Assembly (NCBI GenBank): GCA_963732355.1
Contig: CAVSZD010000007.1
Location: 124,001-188,000, forward strand
Length of the DNA stretch: 64,000 nucleotides
Origin: JADKAV01 sp963732355
GTDB taxonomy: Bacteria > Actinomycetota > Actinomycetes > S36-B12 > UBA10799
Direction: 5' to 3'
The position numbers were made by a program, and so were the translations under genes. The notes under the pieces are model-generated. The model was not told the origin of the DNA, searched no databases, and worked only from the letters and a program-made list of their open reading frames with translations. Numbering within the stretch: position 1 is the first letter of the stretch; each line of letters begins with the position of its first letter. Of the stretch, positions 8,266 through 17,784 are shown in pieces.

Positions 8266-8450
8266 CGCCGGCCACCGAACCGGACCCTCCGCCTGCCGAT
8301 TGTCGCGTTGTTACCGGTCAGCCACCCGCAATGTCGCGCTGTTGCTGATCTCAAGCCCGAAAACCCGCAACAACACCGCACTCGAGCACCAACGGACGAA
8401 ACAACACCACAAACCACCCGGCGGTACTCGCCGACCACCGAACCGGACCC
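8266..8450. repeat. Dispersed nested palindrome, copy A, flanked by a 22-bp direct repeat
   Basis: About 8297-8412 holds the first of three related elements in the window (others at 29044-29156 and 37660-37776). It contains TTGTCGCGTTGTT, ATGTCGCGCTGTTGCTGA and the complementary CCGCAACAACACC. The right outer arm is degenerate here. Near-identical 22-bp direct repeats (21 of 22) at 8266-8287 and 8429-8450 bracket it. It fills most of the ilvD-hydrolase intergenic gap. Confidence 0.75.
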
Positions 8451-8490
8451 GCGGCCAGGGCCACGACTACCCACATGGACACTGGAGAGG

Positions 8491-9453
8491 ATGTACTCGA
8501 CATTCACCTTCACCAGCGCCGACGGCACAGAACTGCTCGGCTGGTCCAACGACGCACAGGGCCCCACCGTCGTGGTGTGCAACGGGCTCGGGGTTCCCCC
8601 GGAGGCTTGGCCGCGACTGCTCGATCCCCACTGTGGATACCGTGTCGTCGGCTGGAACCACCGAGGCGGGCTCGGTTCGGGCCGGCCCAGTGACCCCGAG
8701 CGGATCCGGGTGGAGGACCACGTTGCCGACGGCCTGGCCCTCATGGAACACCAAGGCATCGACCGGGCCCTGCTCGTGGCATGGTCGCTGGGCGTCAACG
8801 TGAGCTTCGAGATCGCCGCGGAACACCCTGAGAAGGTGGCCGGCATGCTGATGTGCGCCGGCGTCCCAGGGGGCACGTTCGACGCCGCGTTCGCCAGCCT
8901 CATGATCCCAAAACCCCTGCGCAAGACCTCGGGTCTGGTGGTCAGCCGCGCGGGTCAGGTGATCGGCAAACCCCTGACGATGCTGGCGCGCTCGGTGCCC
9001 AAGGGCAACACGTTCGCCGAAGTGCTGCGGCACAGCGGTTTCATGCTGCCCAGCGCGCAGACCAAGGACGTCGTTCCGTGGATCCGCAGTTTCCTGGAGC
9101 ACGACTTCGAGTGGTACTTCAGGCTCATGCGGGCCGCCGCCGACCATGAGCCGATGGATCCGAGTTTCGTGGAATGCCCCATCACTGTGGTCGCCGGCGG
9201 ATTCGACGTGATGACCTCGATGCGTGACGTCGTTTCATTCGCCGAACAGATCCCGCACGCCGAGGTCCACGTTCTGCAGGCGACCCATTTTGTGCCCCTG
9301 GAGTTCCCCGACGAGGTGATGGCGATGCTCGACGGCCTGCTGGTCCGCAGCGATCTCACCGCCCCGGATCAGATCACCCAGCGACTGGATGCCGAGTCCG
9401 AAGTCCTCGACGCCACCGTGATCGACCTGCGCGACGGCCGGGAAGCCGGCTGA
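8491..9453 (+). CDS. Alpha/beta hydrolase fold protein
   Basis: A 320-residue soluble protein with an alpha/beta hydrolase layout. The oxyanion segment is NGLGVPPEAW, followed by GWNHRGGLGSG. The nucleophile elbow AWSLGV has Ala in place of the first Gly. A probable acid lies at GGFDVMTS and the catalytic His at QATHFVPLEFP. A C-terminal extension of about 50 polar residues follows. The ATG at 8491 is preceded by GGAGAGG with very short spacing, so the start is slightly uncertain. Substrate unknown; divergent from ilvD and convergent with the anti-sigma gene. Confidence 0.75.
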   Translation: MYSTFTFTSADGTELLGWSNDAQGPTVVVCNGLGVPPEAWPRLLDPHCGYRVVGWNHRGGLGSGRPSDPERIRVEDHVADGLALMEHQGIDRALLVAWSLGVNVSFEIAAEHPEKVAGMLMCAGVPGGTFDAAFASLMIPKPLRKTSGLVVSRAGQVIGKPLTMLARSVPKGNTFAEVLRHSGFMLPSAQTKDVVPWIRSFLEHDFEWYFRLMRAAADHEPMDPSFVECPITVVAGGFDVMTSMRDVVSFAEQIPHAEVHVLQATHFVPLEFPDEVMAMLDGLLVRSDLTAPDQITQRLDAESEVLDATVIDLRDGREAG

Positions 9454-9458
9454 GCGCC

Positions 9459-10178
9459 TCAGGCGAGTTGCACCATTGCCAGCGGCTCGCCCGTAGGCTG
9501 AGCGGACCCGCCGAGAGGCTCAACAGTCACTGACAGGGCCGTGCATCCAGACAGTCCCGTGTCGACAAGCGCTGCCACGTGGCCTGTGCCATCCGGGGTC
9601 CACGTGCCAGCCGGACTCGGATTGCCCTGCGCGTCGTAGGCCCACGTCTGGTAGACCTTGCCCTCCCCCGGCGCGACCACACCGTCGGCCATCACCATGG
9701 CCTCATCGGCATCCATGGACACAACCACCGTGGAACTCCCGTCCGGCAGCGGTAATGGAAGCACCTTGGCGTCGGGCTGGGTGATCAGTGCCATCACTTC
9801 GGCGCTGTGCTCATTCATCGATGCGATCGTCGCGCGCTGGTCGCGGATTCCCCCCACCAGCACCAGAGCGACCACGACTGCGGCGGCGGCAGCCATCCAC
9901 CCCATCGCAGAGACGATGCGTTTGGGCATCGGCCGAACGCGTGCGACCGGCGTGAGTTGAGGTGTGGTGGCGAGCCGGTCCATGACCTCCGCCTTCAGCC
10001 CGCCGACATCGGGTCCGACCTCAGCGGCCGCGAGATGCGCCACGGTCTCGCGCAGTTCCACGACCTCCCGCATGCAGTCGTCACACGTCTGCAGGTGCTG
10101 CTCGAACACCTCTGCCTCTGCTTCATCAAGGGCGTCCAAGGCATAGGCGCCAACCAGTAGGTGAATGGAATCGCTCAT
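9459..10178 (-). CDS. Anti-sigma factor, RskA-like
   Basis: A 239-residue single-pass membrane protein. The N-terminal zinc-binding anti-sigma domain has the HxxxCxxC motif (HLQTCDDC). A single hydrophobic helix (WMAAAAAVVVALVLVGGI, near residue 105) is followed by an extracytoplasmic C-terminal RskA domain (DGVVAPGEGKVYQTWAYD). It overlaps the ECF sigma gene by four bases (ATGA), the usual pairing. It should sequester the sigma factor until regulated proteolysis releases it. The inducing signal is not visible. Confidence 0.85.
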   Translation of the reverse strand: MSDSIHLLVGAYALDALDEAEAEVFEQHLQTCDDCMREVVELRETVAHLAAAEVGPDVGGLKAEVMDRLATTPQLTPVARVRPMPKRIVSAMGWMAAAAAVVVALVLVGGIRDQRATIASMNEHSAEVMALITQPDAKVLPLPLPDGSSTVVVSMDADEAMVMADGVVAPGEGKVYQTWAYDAQGNPSPAGTWTPDGTGHVAALVDTGLSGCTALSVTVEPLGGSAQPTGEPLAMVQLA

Positions 10179-10759
10179 AGCTCCACCCCCAATGTGTCCC
10201 GCAATCTGATCAATCCGTCTCGAAGTCTGGTCTTGGCTGTTCCCAGCGGGATCTCGAGTGCCTCCGCGACCTGGGTGTGGGTGTACCCCCGGTAATAGGC
10301 AAGTTCGATCGCCTCCCGCTGCAAAGGGGTCAGGCCCTCCAGCGCGGCCCGTACTCTGCGGACCTCGAAGCCGCGTTCGACTGCGGCACTTACCTGGTCG
10401 TGGGGGCGATCGAACGCCGCGGTGCCCACGCGCTTGTCCCGGTCGCTGCTCGACTGCTCCGAGCGGATGCGGTCGACGGCGCGACGGTGAACAAGGGTGA
10501 ACACCCACGAGCGGACTGTGCCTTGTCGCCCGTCGTATCGCGAGGCGTGCGACCAGAGCTGAAGAAACGCTTCCTGGCAGACGTCGCGGGCCATGTCCGG
10601 GTCGCGGACCACCCGCACCGCCAGCCCGTAGGCGGCAGAGGCGTGCCGGTCGAACAGTTGCTCATAGGCGGCCTCGTCCCCACGCGCGACAGCAGCCAGG
10701 AGTTCGGCGTCGCCAAGGTCGGGGGCATTGCCCCGTCCGACCTCTGGTTCTGCCTGCAT
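10175..10759 (-). CDS. ECF RNA polymerase sigma factor, SigK-like
   Basis: A 194-residue ECF sigma factor. Region 2 is around YGLAVRVVRDPDMARDVCQEAFLQLW and region 4 around LTPLQREAIELAYYRGYTHTQVAEALEIPLGTAKTRLRDGL. Membership in the SigK-type group is suggested by its partner, an RskA-domain anti-sigma factor with a zinc motif, in a four-base overlap. It directs RNA polymerase to a regulon not visible here. It lies just upstream of dipZ on the same strand, but whether it controls that redox gene is speculation. Confidence 0.88.
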   Translation of the reverse strand: MQAEPEVGRGNAPDLGDAELLAAVARGDEAAYEQLFDRHASAAYGLAVRVVRDPDMARDVCQEAFLQLWSHASRYDGRQGTVRSWVFTLVHRRAVDRIRSEQSSSDRDKRVGTAAFDRPHDQVSAAVERGFEVRRVRAALEGLTPLQREAIELAYYRGYTHTQVAEALEIPLGTAKTRLRDGLIRLRDTLGVEL

Positions 10760-10810
10760 GCTCGATCCCTTCCGATCATTGTTCGCAACTGGCCGACGTC
10801 CGGATTGGTC

Positions 10811-12466
10811 TCACCCGAAGGTGAAAGCGTACGCCGACACTCCCTTGCTGACGCGCAGCTCAACTTCTCGCTGCGCCGGGGGGTGCTCGGTGAGACGGTA
10901 GAGCGTCGGGGACCCCTGAACCTTCACTGTCGACGGCTTTCCAGCCTCCTCCACCACGCGCACCACGCCCTCGCCGCCGAGAACGAGATTCACATCGTGG
11001 GCGAAGTACTTCAGCCGTAACACCGCACCTTCACCGGCCACGATCCGCTCACCCTGCACCTCCCACTGACCTCCCAGAGCGATCCCGTCGAGGGGGACTT
11101 CGGTCAATTCGTAGTCGCCGTCGCCACTGTCGAGGTTCACCACGTTGCTTGCCCGCTGCGAACCCAGATACAACTCAGGCGTGCGCTGGGCGGTCATCTG
11201 CGGATCAGAACCCGGCCCAGGTCCCGCGGCATCGACGTCGAGCAGTTGCTCAATGAGCCTTTGGGTTTCGTCGTAAGCGCCCTCGCCGTAGTGCACTTGA
11301 CGGACCTCACCCTGCTGGTCGATCAGGTAGTGGGCCGGCCAGTACCGCTGATCCCAGCGCCGCCACGTGCGGAACTCGTTGTCGATGGCCACCGGATACT
11401 CCACCCCGAGCCTGGCAGCGTTGTCCTGCACATTGGCGACCACCTTCTCGAAGGCGAATTCGGGTGTGTGAACGCCGATGACGGTCAGGCCACGGTCGCG
11501 ATACTGCTCGTCCCATCGGGTCAAATAGGGCAAGGTGCGTTGACAGTTGATGCAGGAGTACGTCCAGAAGTCGAGCAGGACAACCCGGCCCCGGAGACTC
11601 TCGAGGGTCAAGGGATCGCTGTTGATCCAGTCCGAGATGCCCACTAGTTCGCGAGCAGAACCGCAATCGCGAAGTGCTGATGGATCTTCGGCACACTCGT
11701 CGAACGACGCGGCGCTGCGCTCCGGACCGAGCCCCTCGATCGCCTCTCGTCCCTGACCGGTCCCCTCGATGCGCTCTTGAGCCGCGGCAACGTAAGAGGG
11801 GACGAAGCGCTGTAAGGAGTCGGTGACGTTCAAAGCCAGCGCGACCGCCGTGACGACCATGATCGCGCCAGTGACCTTGCGCAGGACCTGGGAACGGCCG
11901 CGAGTGCGCCGGATGCGCTCACCCATCCGCTCACCTGCCAGCGCGAACCCCAGCAGCGGCAAGGCCACTCCCACCGCGAAGCTCACCGTCAGCACCACCA
12001 GCTCGGCGTCCAGCCCACCGGTTGCCGACAGGACCGTGATCGCGGCCAACACGGGTCCCGCACAAGGAACGAACACGAGGCCGAAGGACATACCCAACAG
12101 GAATGCAGGCCCTTGGCGGTTCAGCGCCCTCTGGGGCAAGCGCGCGAAGGGCCGCTCCAACACGTGCCCCACCTGCGGGAAGATCAGCCCCAGGCCGACC
12201 ACCACGAGGACCGCGATCCCCAGCCAGCGCAAGAAGTCCTGCGGCAGTCCCAGCAGGTTCAACAGCGCTGAGCCCAGCAATGTCGCGATGGTGAACGAGG
12301 TGACAAGTCCACCGATGATCAAGTAGGGCCGCGATCGACTGCGCCCACCAATCGTGTCGGTGGCTGAGGCCCCCAGCACCACTGGCAGAACAGGCAGCAC
12401 GCACGGCGAAAGGCCGGTGACGATGCCGGACAGCAGACCGATCAGAACCAGGGTGAACACGTACAC
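10811..12466 (-). CDS. dipZ: DipZ-type fusion: CcdA membrane domain, thioredoxin domain, C-terminal beta domain
   Basis: A 551-residue fusion like mycobacterial DipZ. About residues 1-220 form a CcdA/DsbD-like membrane unit with the paired redox motifs SPCVLP and FVPCAGPVLA. A TlpA-like thioredoxin domain follows, with the active site SCINCQRTLPYL. The last 150 residues are a beta-rich domain beginning near TPELYLGSQRASNVV. It should pass reductant from cytoplasm to extracytoplasmic partners. The start is a GTG at 12466 (MYVFTLVLIG), so the protein begins directly in the first helix. Confidence 0.88.
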   Translation of the reverse strand: MYVFTLVLIGLLSGIVTGLSPCVLPVLPVVLGASATDTIGGRSRSRPYLIIGGLVTSFTIATLLGSALLNLLGLPQDFLRWLGIAVLVVVGLGLIFPQVGHVLERPFARLPQRALNRQGPAFLLGMSFGLVFVPCAGPVLAAITVLSATGGLDAELVVLTVSFAVGVALPLLGFALAGERMGERIRRTRGRSQVLRKVTGAIMVVTAVALALNVTDSLQRFVPSYVAAAQERIEGTGQGREAIEGLGPERSAASFDECAEDPSALRDCGSARELVGISDWINSDPLTLESLRGRVVLLDFWTYSCINCQRTLPYLTRWDEQYRDRGLTVIGVHTPEFAFEKVVANVQDNAARLGVEYPVAIDNEFRTWRRWDQRYWPAHYLIDQQGEVRQVHYGEGAYDETQRLIEQLLDVDAAGPGPGSDPQMTAQRTPELYLGSQRASNVVNLDSGDGDYELTEVPLDGIALGGQWEVQGERIVAGEGAVLRLKYFAHDVNLVLGGEGVVRVVEEAGKPSTVKVQGSPTLYRLTEHPPAQREVELRVSKGVSAYAFTFG

Positions 12467-12500
12467 CCTTCGTTACCGGGGCACCGCCCGGATTGGCCGA

Positions 12501-13457
12501 TCAGAGGGCCGACTTGGCCTTCCACTCAGCCCACGTGTAGTTCCAGTAGGACCCTGGAGTCCCATTCCAGGTTTCCATCGACCGGCCCGTCTTCAGCGTG
12601 ACGGTCACGTCGCCGGGGCGCACGTGGTTGAAGAACCACTGGGCATCCCCGACATTGAGGTTGGTGCAGCCGTGCGACCCGTTCCACACCCCGATCCGGG
12701 ATGCGGCCCAGGGCGCCCCGTGCACGAATTCGCCGCTGGGCGTGATTCGAACCGCGTAGGGAACCTGCAGGTCGTAGTACTCGTCGGTGAGCCCCAACTG
12801 GGCGCTGGTCATGCGCGTCCAGCGGTACTTCTCGCCAGTGATCACCTTGACGCCGGACCGGGTGAGGAACCCGGGCTTGCCCAGACTGACCCCGAAGACC
12901 TTGACCAGCTGGCCGTCGATCAGCACCCGCATCTGGTGGGTGTTGGCGTTGATCCGGGCCACGAATGAACGCGCGGTGCGTAACGAGTCGGTGCGGGTGG
13001 TCGTGGAGCCACCCCACCAGATGTTCTTCGCGTCGGCGTTGAGCCGAACCTTGTGCAGGGACAGCTGCACGTCGATGCGCGTGTGACCGGGCCAGAAATC
13101 CTTGGGGCGGTAGATCGCTGTTGTGGAGTTGATCCAGCCCCACGATCCCTTGGGCAACGGGTCGGGCGAGGTGACCACCATGGCCGCCTCGGCCTTCGCC
13201 TTGAAGCGGACGGGTGCCGAGAAACGGGCAGTGATCAACTGACCGACGCCGACCTTGCCGGACGAAGGAGTGATCGAAACCTGGACGCGCTCTATGTTCT
13301 TCTTCGGTTCGGGCTTCTTCTTGGGTGGCTTCGGGGTGACCGTGGGGGTGGGGGTGGGCACGACCGGGGTCGGCTCGGGAATCGTATCGGCGGCGACCGG
13401 AGTGGCGGCGACCAGCGCCATGACCCCGGCGAGCACTATTGAACGGACAGGTTGCAC
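12501..13457 (-). CDS. L,D-transpeptidase with Ig-like domain
   Basis: A secreted or anchored 318-residue peptidoglycan cross-linking enzyme. The N-terminal signal segment is followed by a Pro/Lys-rich linker (residues about 25-55). An Ig-like domain (RVQVSITPSSGKVGVGQLIT) comes next, then a YkuD catalytic domain with HGAPW and the nucleophile motif SHGCTNLNVGDA. It should form 3-3 cross-links that bypass penicillin-sensitive D,D-enzymes. The GTG at 13457 is chosen because it gives a compact signal peptide and avoids overlap with the upstream gene, which ends at 13496. Confidence 0.88.
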   Translation of the reverse strand: MQPVRSIVLAGVMALVAATPVAADTIPEPTPVVPTPTPTVTPKPPKKKPEPKKNIERVQVSITPSSGKVGVGQLITARFSAPVRFKAKAEAAMVVTSPDPLPKGSWGWINSTTAIYRPKDFWPGHTRIDVQLSLHKVRLNADAKNIWWGGSTTTRTDSLRTARSFVARINANTHQMRVLIDGQLVKVFGVSLGKPGFLTRSGVKVITGEKYRWTRMTSAQLGLTDEYYDLQVPYAVRITPSGEFVHGAPWAASRIGVWNGSHGCTNLNVGDAQWFFNHVRPGDVTVTLKTGRSMETWNGTPGSYWNYTWAEWKAKSAL

Positions 13458-13495
13458 ATATCCAGTGTGCGCCACAGGCTTGCGGCCCTGTGCAT

Positions 13496-14410
13496 TCAGG
13501 GCGCCACGCGAGTCGCCCGCGCCTGGCCGTTCTTGAGGTAGACGCGCCACGCGTGGTAGGTCTTCGGGTACGGGTTCCGGGCGTACAGAAGCGTTCCCGC
13601 TCGCAGCTGCCTCACTTTGATGGCCACCACCCGATCAGTGGGCACTGCGGCGCGGGAGGCCTCAGCGATGGCCTCCAGATCGGGTTCCCCGGCGTTGACC
13701 GTCGCGGCAATACCCCTGGCCAACTCCCGCAGAGTGGGTCGCAGGCCAGCAGCCTCCGAAGCCTTACGCCAACCGCGGTACCCGATGGCATCGGTCGGCA
13801 AACCGATGTCGCGGGCCGCGTAGTCGAAGGACAGACCCCATCCCTGCGCGAGCCTGCCGTCGGAGTCGATCACGATCGTGACCGGTCCCTCCAGCGCCAG
13901 GCTGAAGGTCCAGGTGTTTGCGACCCGTTCAACCTCGTCGAAAGCACCGTCCAATGCCTGAGCACACGAGCCATCAACGGGCAATGCGGCTGCGCGGGCC
14001 TGCTCGAAGGTCGCCGACCAGCCCAGAGCGTCCGTCAGGAATCTGCCTGAGTTGACCCACCACTGCGCTCCCGGTTGGTCGAGATAGGCCAGAGCCTTCT
14101 TTCGGATCTTGCCGGAGACTCCGGAGCCTGCCAGCGAACCGAACGTTCCCGCCTGCGAGTCGACCACACGCTGCCCGGCTGAGTCGTCCACCTCGAAACG
14201 GGCATCAGTGAAGACCTTCATCGCACTCGTGGAGGTGACCGAACCCCCCTTGGTCACCAGAGTCGTCCGCGACTGGGCACAGGCAGAACTCACAGCTTGC
14301 AGCGCTTCGGGCAGAGCAACCGGCTCCGCGATGACTGGGGCAGCGCCAACGACACCCATGAAGGCCGCCAATGTTGCTACACCTGCAATCGAGCACCGTC
14401 GCACGCCCAC
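13496..14410 (-). CDS. Secreted protein of unknown function
   Basis: A 304-residue protein with an N-terminal signal sequence (VATLAAFMGVVGAAPVIAEP, predicted cleavage near residue 28). The rest is soluble, with a mixed alpha/beta pattern and two Cys in the mature part. I do not recognise a named family; size and composition resemble secreted proteins of the LppX/LprG class, but no lipobox is present. The start is GTG 14410. It lies between the L,D-transpeptidase and the transglutaminase on the same strand, which suggests an envelope location. Confidence 0.65.
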   Translation of the reverse strand: MGVRRCSIAGVATLAAFMGVVGAAPVIAEPVALPEALQAVSSACAQSRTTLVTKGGSVTSTSAMKVFTDARFEVDDSAGQRVVDSQAGTFGSLAGSGVSGKIRKKALAYLDQPGAQWWVNSGRFLTDALGWSATFEQARAAALPVDGSCAQALDGAFDEVERVANTWTFSLALEGPVTIVIDSDGRLAQGWGLSFDYAARDIGLPTDAIGYRGWRKASEAAGLRPTLRELARGIAATVNAGEPDLEAIAEASRAAVPTDRVVAIKVRQLRAGTLLYARNPYPKTYHAWRVYLKNGQARATRVAP

Positions 14411-14425
14411 CAGGGTAGCTCCGCA

Positions 14426-15280
14426 TCAACGGTGCAGTTGTGTGATCTCCACATCGACCCCGAGGCCCTGGCCGGCGCCCCCCGCGTAAATCCCCTTCAG
14501 TGGAGGCACGTCGGCGTAATCGCGACCCCTGGCCACCAGCACGTGCGCGCTGCCCACAACGCGGTCATTTGTCGGGTCGAGACCTTCCCAACCACCGTTC
14601 CAGACCTCCACCCAAGCGTGCGATTCACCCCGAAGCGTCTCCCCCACCGCATCCTCCTCGACATGCAGGTAACCGGACACGTAGCGCGCAGGAATGCCCG
14701 CGGACCGCAGCAGCGAGAGCATCGCGTGGGTGAAGTCCTGGCAGACACCGCTGCCCGCACTCCACGCTTCGCTGGCGGTCGTTGACACGTTCGTGGACCC
14801 GGCTGCATACGAGATGTGGCCGCGCACCATCTCGTTGCACAGGCTCACGGCATCGCGCGGTTCGGCTTGGCGGCGCAACTCATCGACCAGCCCTGCCCGG
14901 CGCTCGTCGGCCAGGGCATCGTCGACGTACGAGCTGGGACCGAGGTACTCACACCAGCGGTCCAGCACCTTCTCACCCGCCAGATCCTGCCAACTCGCAC
15001 CCTTGGCGCGGGGATGCCCACCCGCGGTGTCCACAGTGCTTGTGGCCACCACCTCCAGCACATCGTGCGGCTCGTGGGTGTCGAACGACTCGACTCTGGC
15101 ACCCCAGTAGTCGGTGTATACCAGCACCGCGGCGCGCGGCTCCACACGCAGTTCGTGCGCGATGAGAACCTGCCCGTCGTCGTCGAGCGGGGTCATTCGG
15201 ACTTCGTTGAAAGATGAGACCACGTCGGAGGCGTAGCGGTACCCCGTCCGGTGCTGGATCCGAAGCCGGCGCCCGGGCAT
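14426..15280 (-). CDS. Transglutaminase-like cysteine protease family protein
   Basis: A 284-residue protein. The N-terminal beta domain begins RLRIQHRTGYRYASDVVSSFNEVR and is followed by the transglutaminase core. The catalytic Cys is in GSGVCQDFTHAML, the His in RGESHAWVEVW and the Asp in LDPTNDRVV. The start at 15280 overlaps the alpha-E stop (ATGA). Together with the next two genes it forms the conserved transglutaminase / alpha-E / ATP-grasp cassette, thought to make or process a peptide-like conjugate. The product is unknown. Confidence 0.9.
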   Translation of the reverse strand: MPGRRLRIQHRTGYRYASDVVSSFNEVRMTPLDDDGQVLIAHELRVEPRAAVLVYTDYWGARVESFDTHEPHDVLEVVATSTVDTAGGHPRAKGASWQDLAGEKVLDRWCEYLGPSSYVDDALADERRAGLVDELRRQAEPRDAVSLCNEMVRGHISYAAGSTNVSTTASEAWSAGSGVCQDFTHAMLSLLRSAGIPARYVSGYLHVEEDAVGETLRGESHAWVEVWNGGWEGLDPTNDRVVGSAHVLVARGRDYADVPPLKGIYAGGAGQGLGVDVEITQLHR

Positions 15281-16185
15281 CAGTTGCTCCACACGATCGT
15301 GCCGACTGGCCTGAAGAACGCCGCCGCGACCACGTCGGAGGCGCGCGCCGTGGACTGCTGCACCAGCTCGACCAGGGTGTCGACCTCGTCGGCGAAAGGG
15401 TCCACCGCGTACTCCAGCTGGGAGCGCATCAGACCGACCTCACGCAGCAGGTCACCACCGTCGCTGGCACCGCGGGCCGCCAGCCCCCGGACCGCCTCCT
15501 CGGCCGTCGACGAACTCACGCGCATCGAACGGGGGTAGTCGCCGTCGAGCAGCAGGAACCGGCGGGCCTCGTCGCCGGTCATTGGGTGTTGGGTGCGCAG
15601 GAAGGCGTTGAGGCCGGCTGCAGCCCGAAGTGTGGCCACCGGCCCGCCTTCCGGCCACAGCTGATCGTGGCGCACGGCCAGCACTCGGGCCATCATGTCC
15701 AGCCGCTCCAAGGACCGCCCGAGCGACAAGAACAAGTAGCCCTCGTCACGCGGCATCGTCCAGTCGATCTGTCCCACCACCACGGCCAGTCGCTCGACCA
15801 CGCGGTACAGGGCGTAGGCGGGGCTTGTGGCCACGATCGGGCCCCGGATGCCTGCCAAGTGGGCGGCATTCATCGCCTCGAACACGTCCGCGGACAACGA
15901 CTCGCGTACCCCCCGGGCGTTCTCCCGCGCCAGGGTGATCGCACCGGAGATCGTGGCAGGATCCGACTCATTGCCCACCACCGCGGACACAAGATCTGCG
16001 GCACTCGTGGCCGCCTGCGGGTGCAAAGACAAGGCGTCCAGAAGCACCGCAGAGGCCAACTCCTCCGGGACCGTGCGTTCCTCCACCATGAGCTGATGGT
16101 GTTCGGCGAGCAGGCGGGACGTGGCCTCCGCGCGTTCCAGGTAACGGCCGATCCAGAAGTAGGACTCAGCGATGCGGCTCAGCAT
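15280..16185 (-). CDS. Alpha-E domain protein (DUF403)
   Basis: A 301-residue, almost entirely alpha-helical protein. Its N-terminus, MLSRIAESYFWIGRYLERAE, is the hallmark of the alpha-E family. The repeated acidic helices (YRVVERLAVVVGQIDWT, FLSLGRSLERLDMMARVL) fit too. Its ATG overlaps the ATP-grasp stop by seven bases and its stop overlaps the transglutaminase start, so the three genes are tightly coupled. The biochemical role is not established. Confidence 0.9.
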   Translation of the reverse strand: MLSRIAESYFWIGRYLERAEATSRLLAEHHQLMVEERTVPEELASAVLLDALSLHPQAATSAADLVSAVVGNESDPATISGAITLARENARGVRESLSADVFEAMNAAHLAGIRGPIVATSPAYALYRVVERLAVVVGQIDWTMPRDEGYLFLSLGRSLERLDMMARVLAVRHDQLWPEGGPVATLRAAAGLNAFLRTQHPMTGDEARRFLLLDGDYPRSMRVSSSTAEEAVRGLAARGASDGGDLLREVGLMRSQLEYAVDPFADEVDTLVELVQQSTARASDVVAAAFFRPVGTIVWSN

Positions 16186-17756
16186 GGCTCACCGCTGCTT
16201 TGTTGCTGCTGGTTCTCCTGCTGACGCATGCGCTCGTCGTGGGTCGTCGGGGAATGGACCCGAGCGGGCACGGCAGCCAGCACCCGGGTGAGTCGGGGGG
16301 TCGGTCGCGCCGGTGGGCTGTAATTCGCCTCGTCGGCTTCGCTCACCACCCACGTGTCCTTGGACCCGCCACCCTGGCTGCTGTTGACGACCAAGGATCC
16401 CTTGGGCAGCGCCACTCGGGTCAGGCCTCCCGGCAACACATAGATACTCTCCCCGTCGTTGACAGCGAAGGGCCGCAGGTCCACGTGGCGCGGCCCGAGG
16501 TCGCCGCCGTCCACCAGCGTCGGGCAGGTGGACAAGCGCACGATCCGCTGAGCGATCCAACTGCGCGGGTCCTGCTGGATCTGGATGGCCAATGTCGCCA
16601 GTTCCTCGTCAGAAGCCTGATCACCCACAACCAGGCCGTAGCCGCCGGACCCGTCGACGGGTTTGAGGACCATTCGGTCGAGCCGGTCGAGCACGTAGGC
16701 CCTCTGGTCGGGGTCCTGCAGGTCGTAGGTGTCGATGTTGGGCAGGATCGCCCGCTCCCCCAAGTAGTACTCGATCAGCGCCGGCACGTACGGGTAGATC
16801 GCCTTATCGTCCGCGACACCGTTGCCCACGGCATTTGCCACCGTGACCCGGCCGGCCCGCGCGGCGCTGAGCAGTCCGGGCACACCGAGCACAGAGTCGG
16901 GGCGGAAATGGACCGGGTCCAGATAGTCGTCGTCGATCCGGCGGTAGAGGACATGAACCGGTCGCGGACCACGCACAGTACGCATCCAAACCTGGTCGTC
17001 GCGGCAGTAGAGGTCCCTGCCCTCCACCAGTTCCACACCCATCCGCCGGGCCAGGAATGCGTGCTCGAAGTGCGCCGAGTTGTGCACACCCGGGGTGAGC
17101 ACGGCGACTTGCGGGTCGGCCACACCGGCCGGCGCCGCCGCCAGTAGGGCGTCGAGAAGTCGCTCGGGGTATTCAGCCACTGGTTGCACACGCTGGTCGG
17201 CAAACACCTCCGGCAGGACGTGGGCCAGGGCGCGGCGGTTCTCCAACACGTAGGAAACACCGGAGGGGCAGCGCAGGTTGTCCTCAAGGACCGCGAAGAC
17301 ACCCTCCTCGTCACGGATCAAGTCGATGCCCGCCACGTGGATCCGCACACCGTTGGGCGGCTCGATGCCCCACGCCTCCCGGTGAAAGTGACTAGAACTG
17401 CTGACCAGGGCACGCGGCACGATCTCGTCGTCGAGAACACTTCGGGATCCGTACACGTCGGCCAGGAACATCTCCAACGCCCGGATGCGCTGGGCGACAC
17501 CCTGCTCGATGACGCGCCATTCAGCCGCACTCAGCAGTCTTGGCACGAGGTCCAGGGGAAGCGGGCGCTCCTTGCCAGCCAGGCTGAACGTGATGCCCTG
17601 CCGGTTGAAGTAGGCGTCGATCAACCGTCCTCGCTCGGAGAGCCCGTCCTCCCCGAGGTCGGCCAGCACCTTCTTGAGCGCCTCGACTGCCTCGACGTCG
17701 GCCAGGTCACCGTCCATCTCCTGGTACGGGGGAAGCACTGAGTCGATTCCTGGCAC
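16179..17756 (-). CDS. Circularly permuted ATP-grasp protein (DUF404/DUF407 type)
   Basis: A 525-residue protein of the circularly permuted ATP-grasp family, predicted to ligate a carboxylate to an amine with ATP. Recognisable segments are LLSAAEWRVIEQGVAQRIRAL, EDNLRCPSGVSYVLENR, VLKPVDGSGGYGLVVG (ATP-binding strand and loop) and FAVNDGESIYVLPGGLTRVAL. The C-terminus ends in a Gln-rich tail (RQQENQQQQ). The GTG start at 17756 is chosen because longer readings would overlap the upstream NadR-like gene, which ends at 17785. It is the first gene of the three-gene cassette. Confidence 0.88.
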   Translation of the reverse strand: MPGIDSVLPPYQEMDGDLADVEAVEALKKVLADLGEDGLSERGRLIDAYFNRQGITFSLAGKERPLPLDLVPRLLSAAEWRVIEQGVAQRIRALEMFLADVYGSRSVLDDEIVPRALVSSSSHFHREAWGIEPPNGVRIHVAGIDLIRDEEGVFAVLEDNLRCPSGVSYVLENRRALAHVLPEVFADQRVQPVAEYPERLLDALLAAAPAGVADPQVAVLTPGVHNSAHFEHAFLARRMGVELVEGRDLYCRDDQVWMRTVRGPRPVHVLYRRIDDDYLDPVHFRPDSVLGVPGLLSAARAGRVTVANAVGNGVADDKAIYPYVPALIEYYLGERAILPNIDTYDLQDPDQRAYVLDRLDRMVLKPVDGSGGYGLVVGDQASDEELATLAIQIQQDPRSWIAQRIVRLSTCPTLVDGGDLGPRHVDLRPFAVNDGESIYVLPGGLTRVALPKGSLVVNSSQGGGSKDTWVVSEADEANYSPPARPTPRLTRVLAAVPARVHSPTTHDERMRQQENQQQQSSGEPC

Positions 17757-17784
17757 GCGCCAATCCTGCCACCGATCCGGCCTT

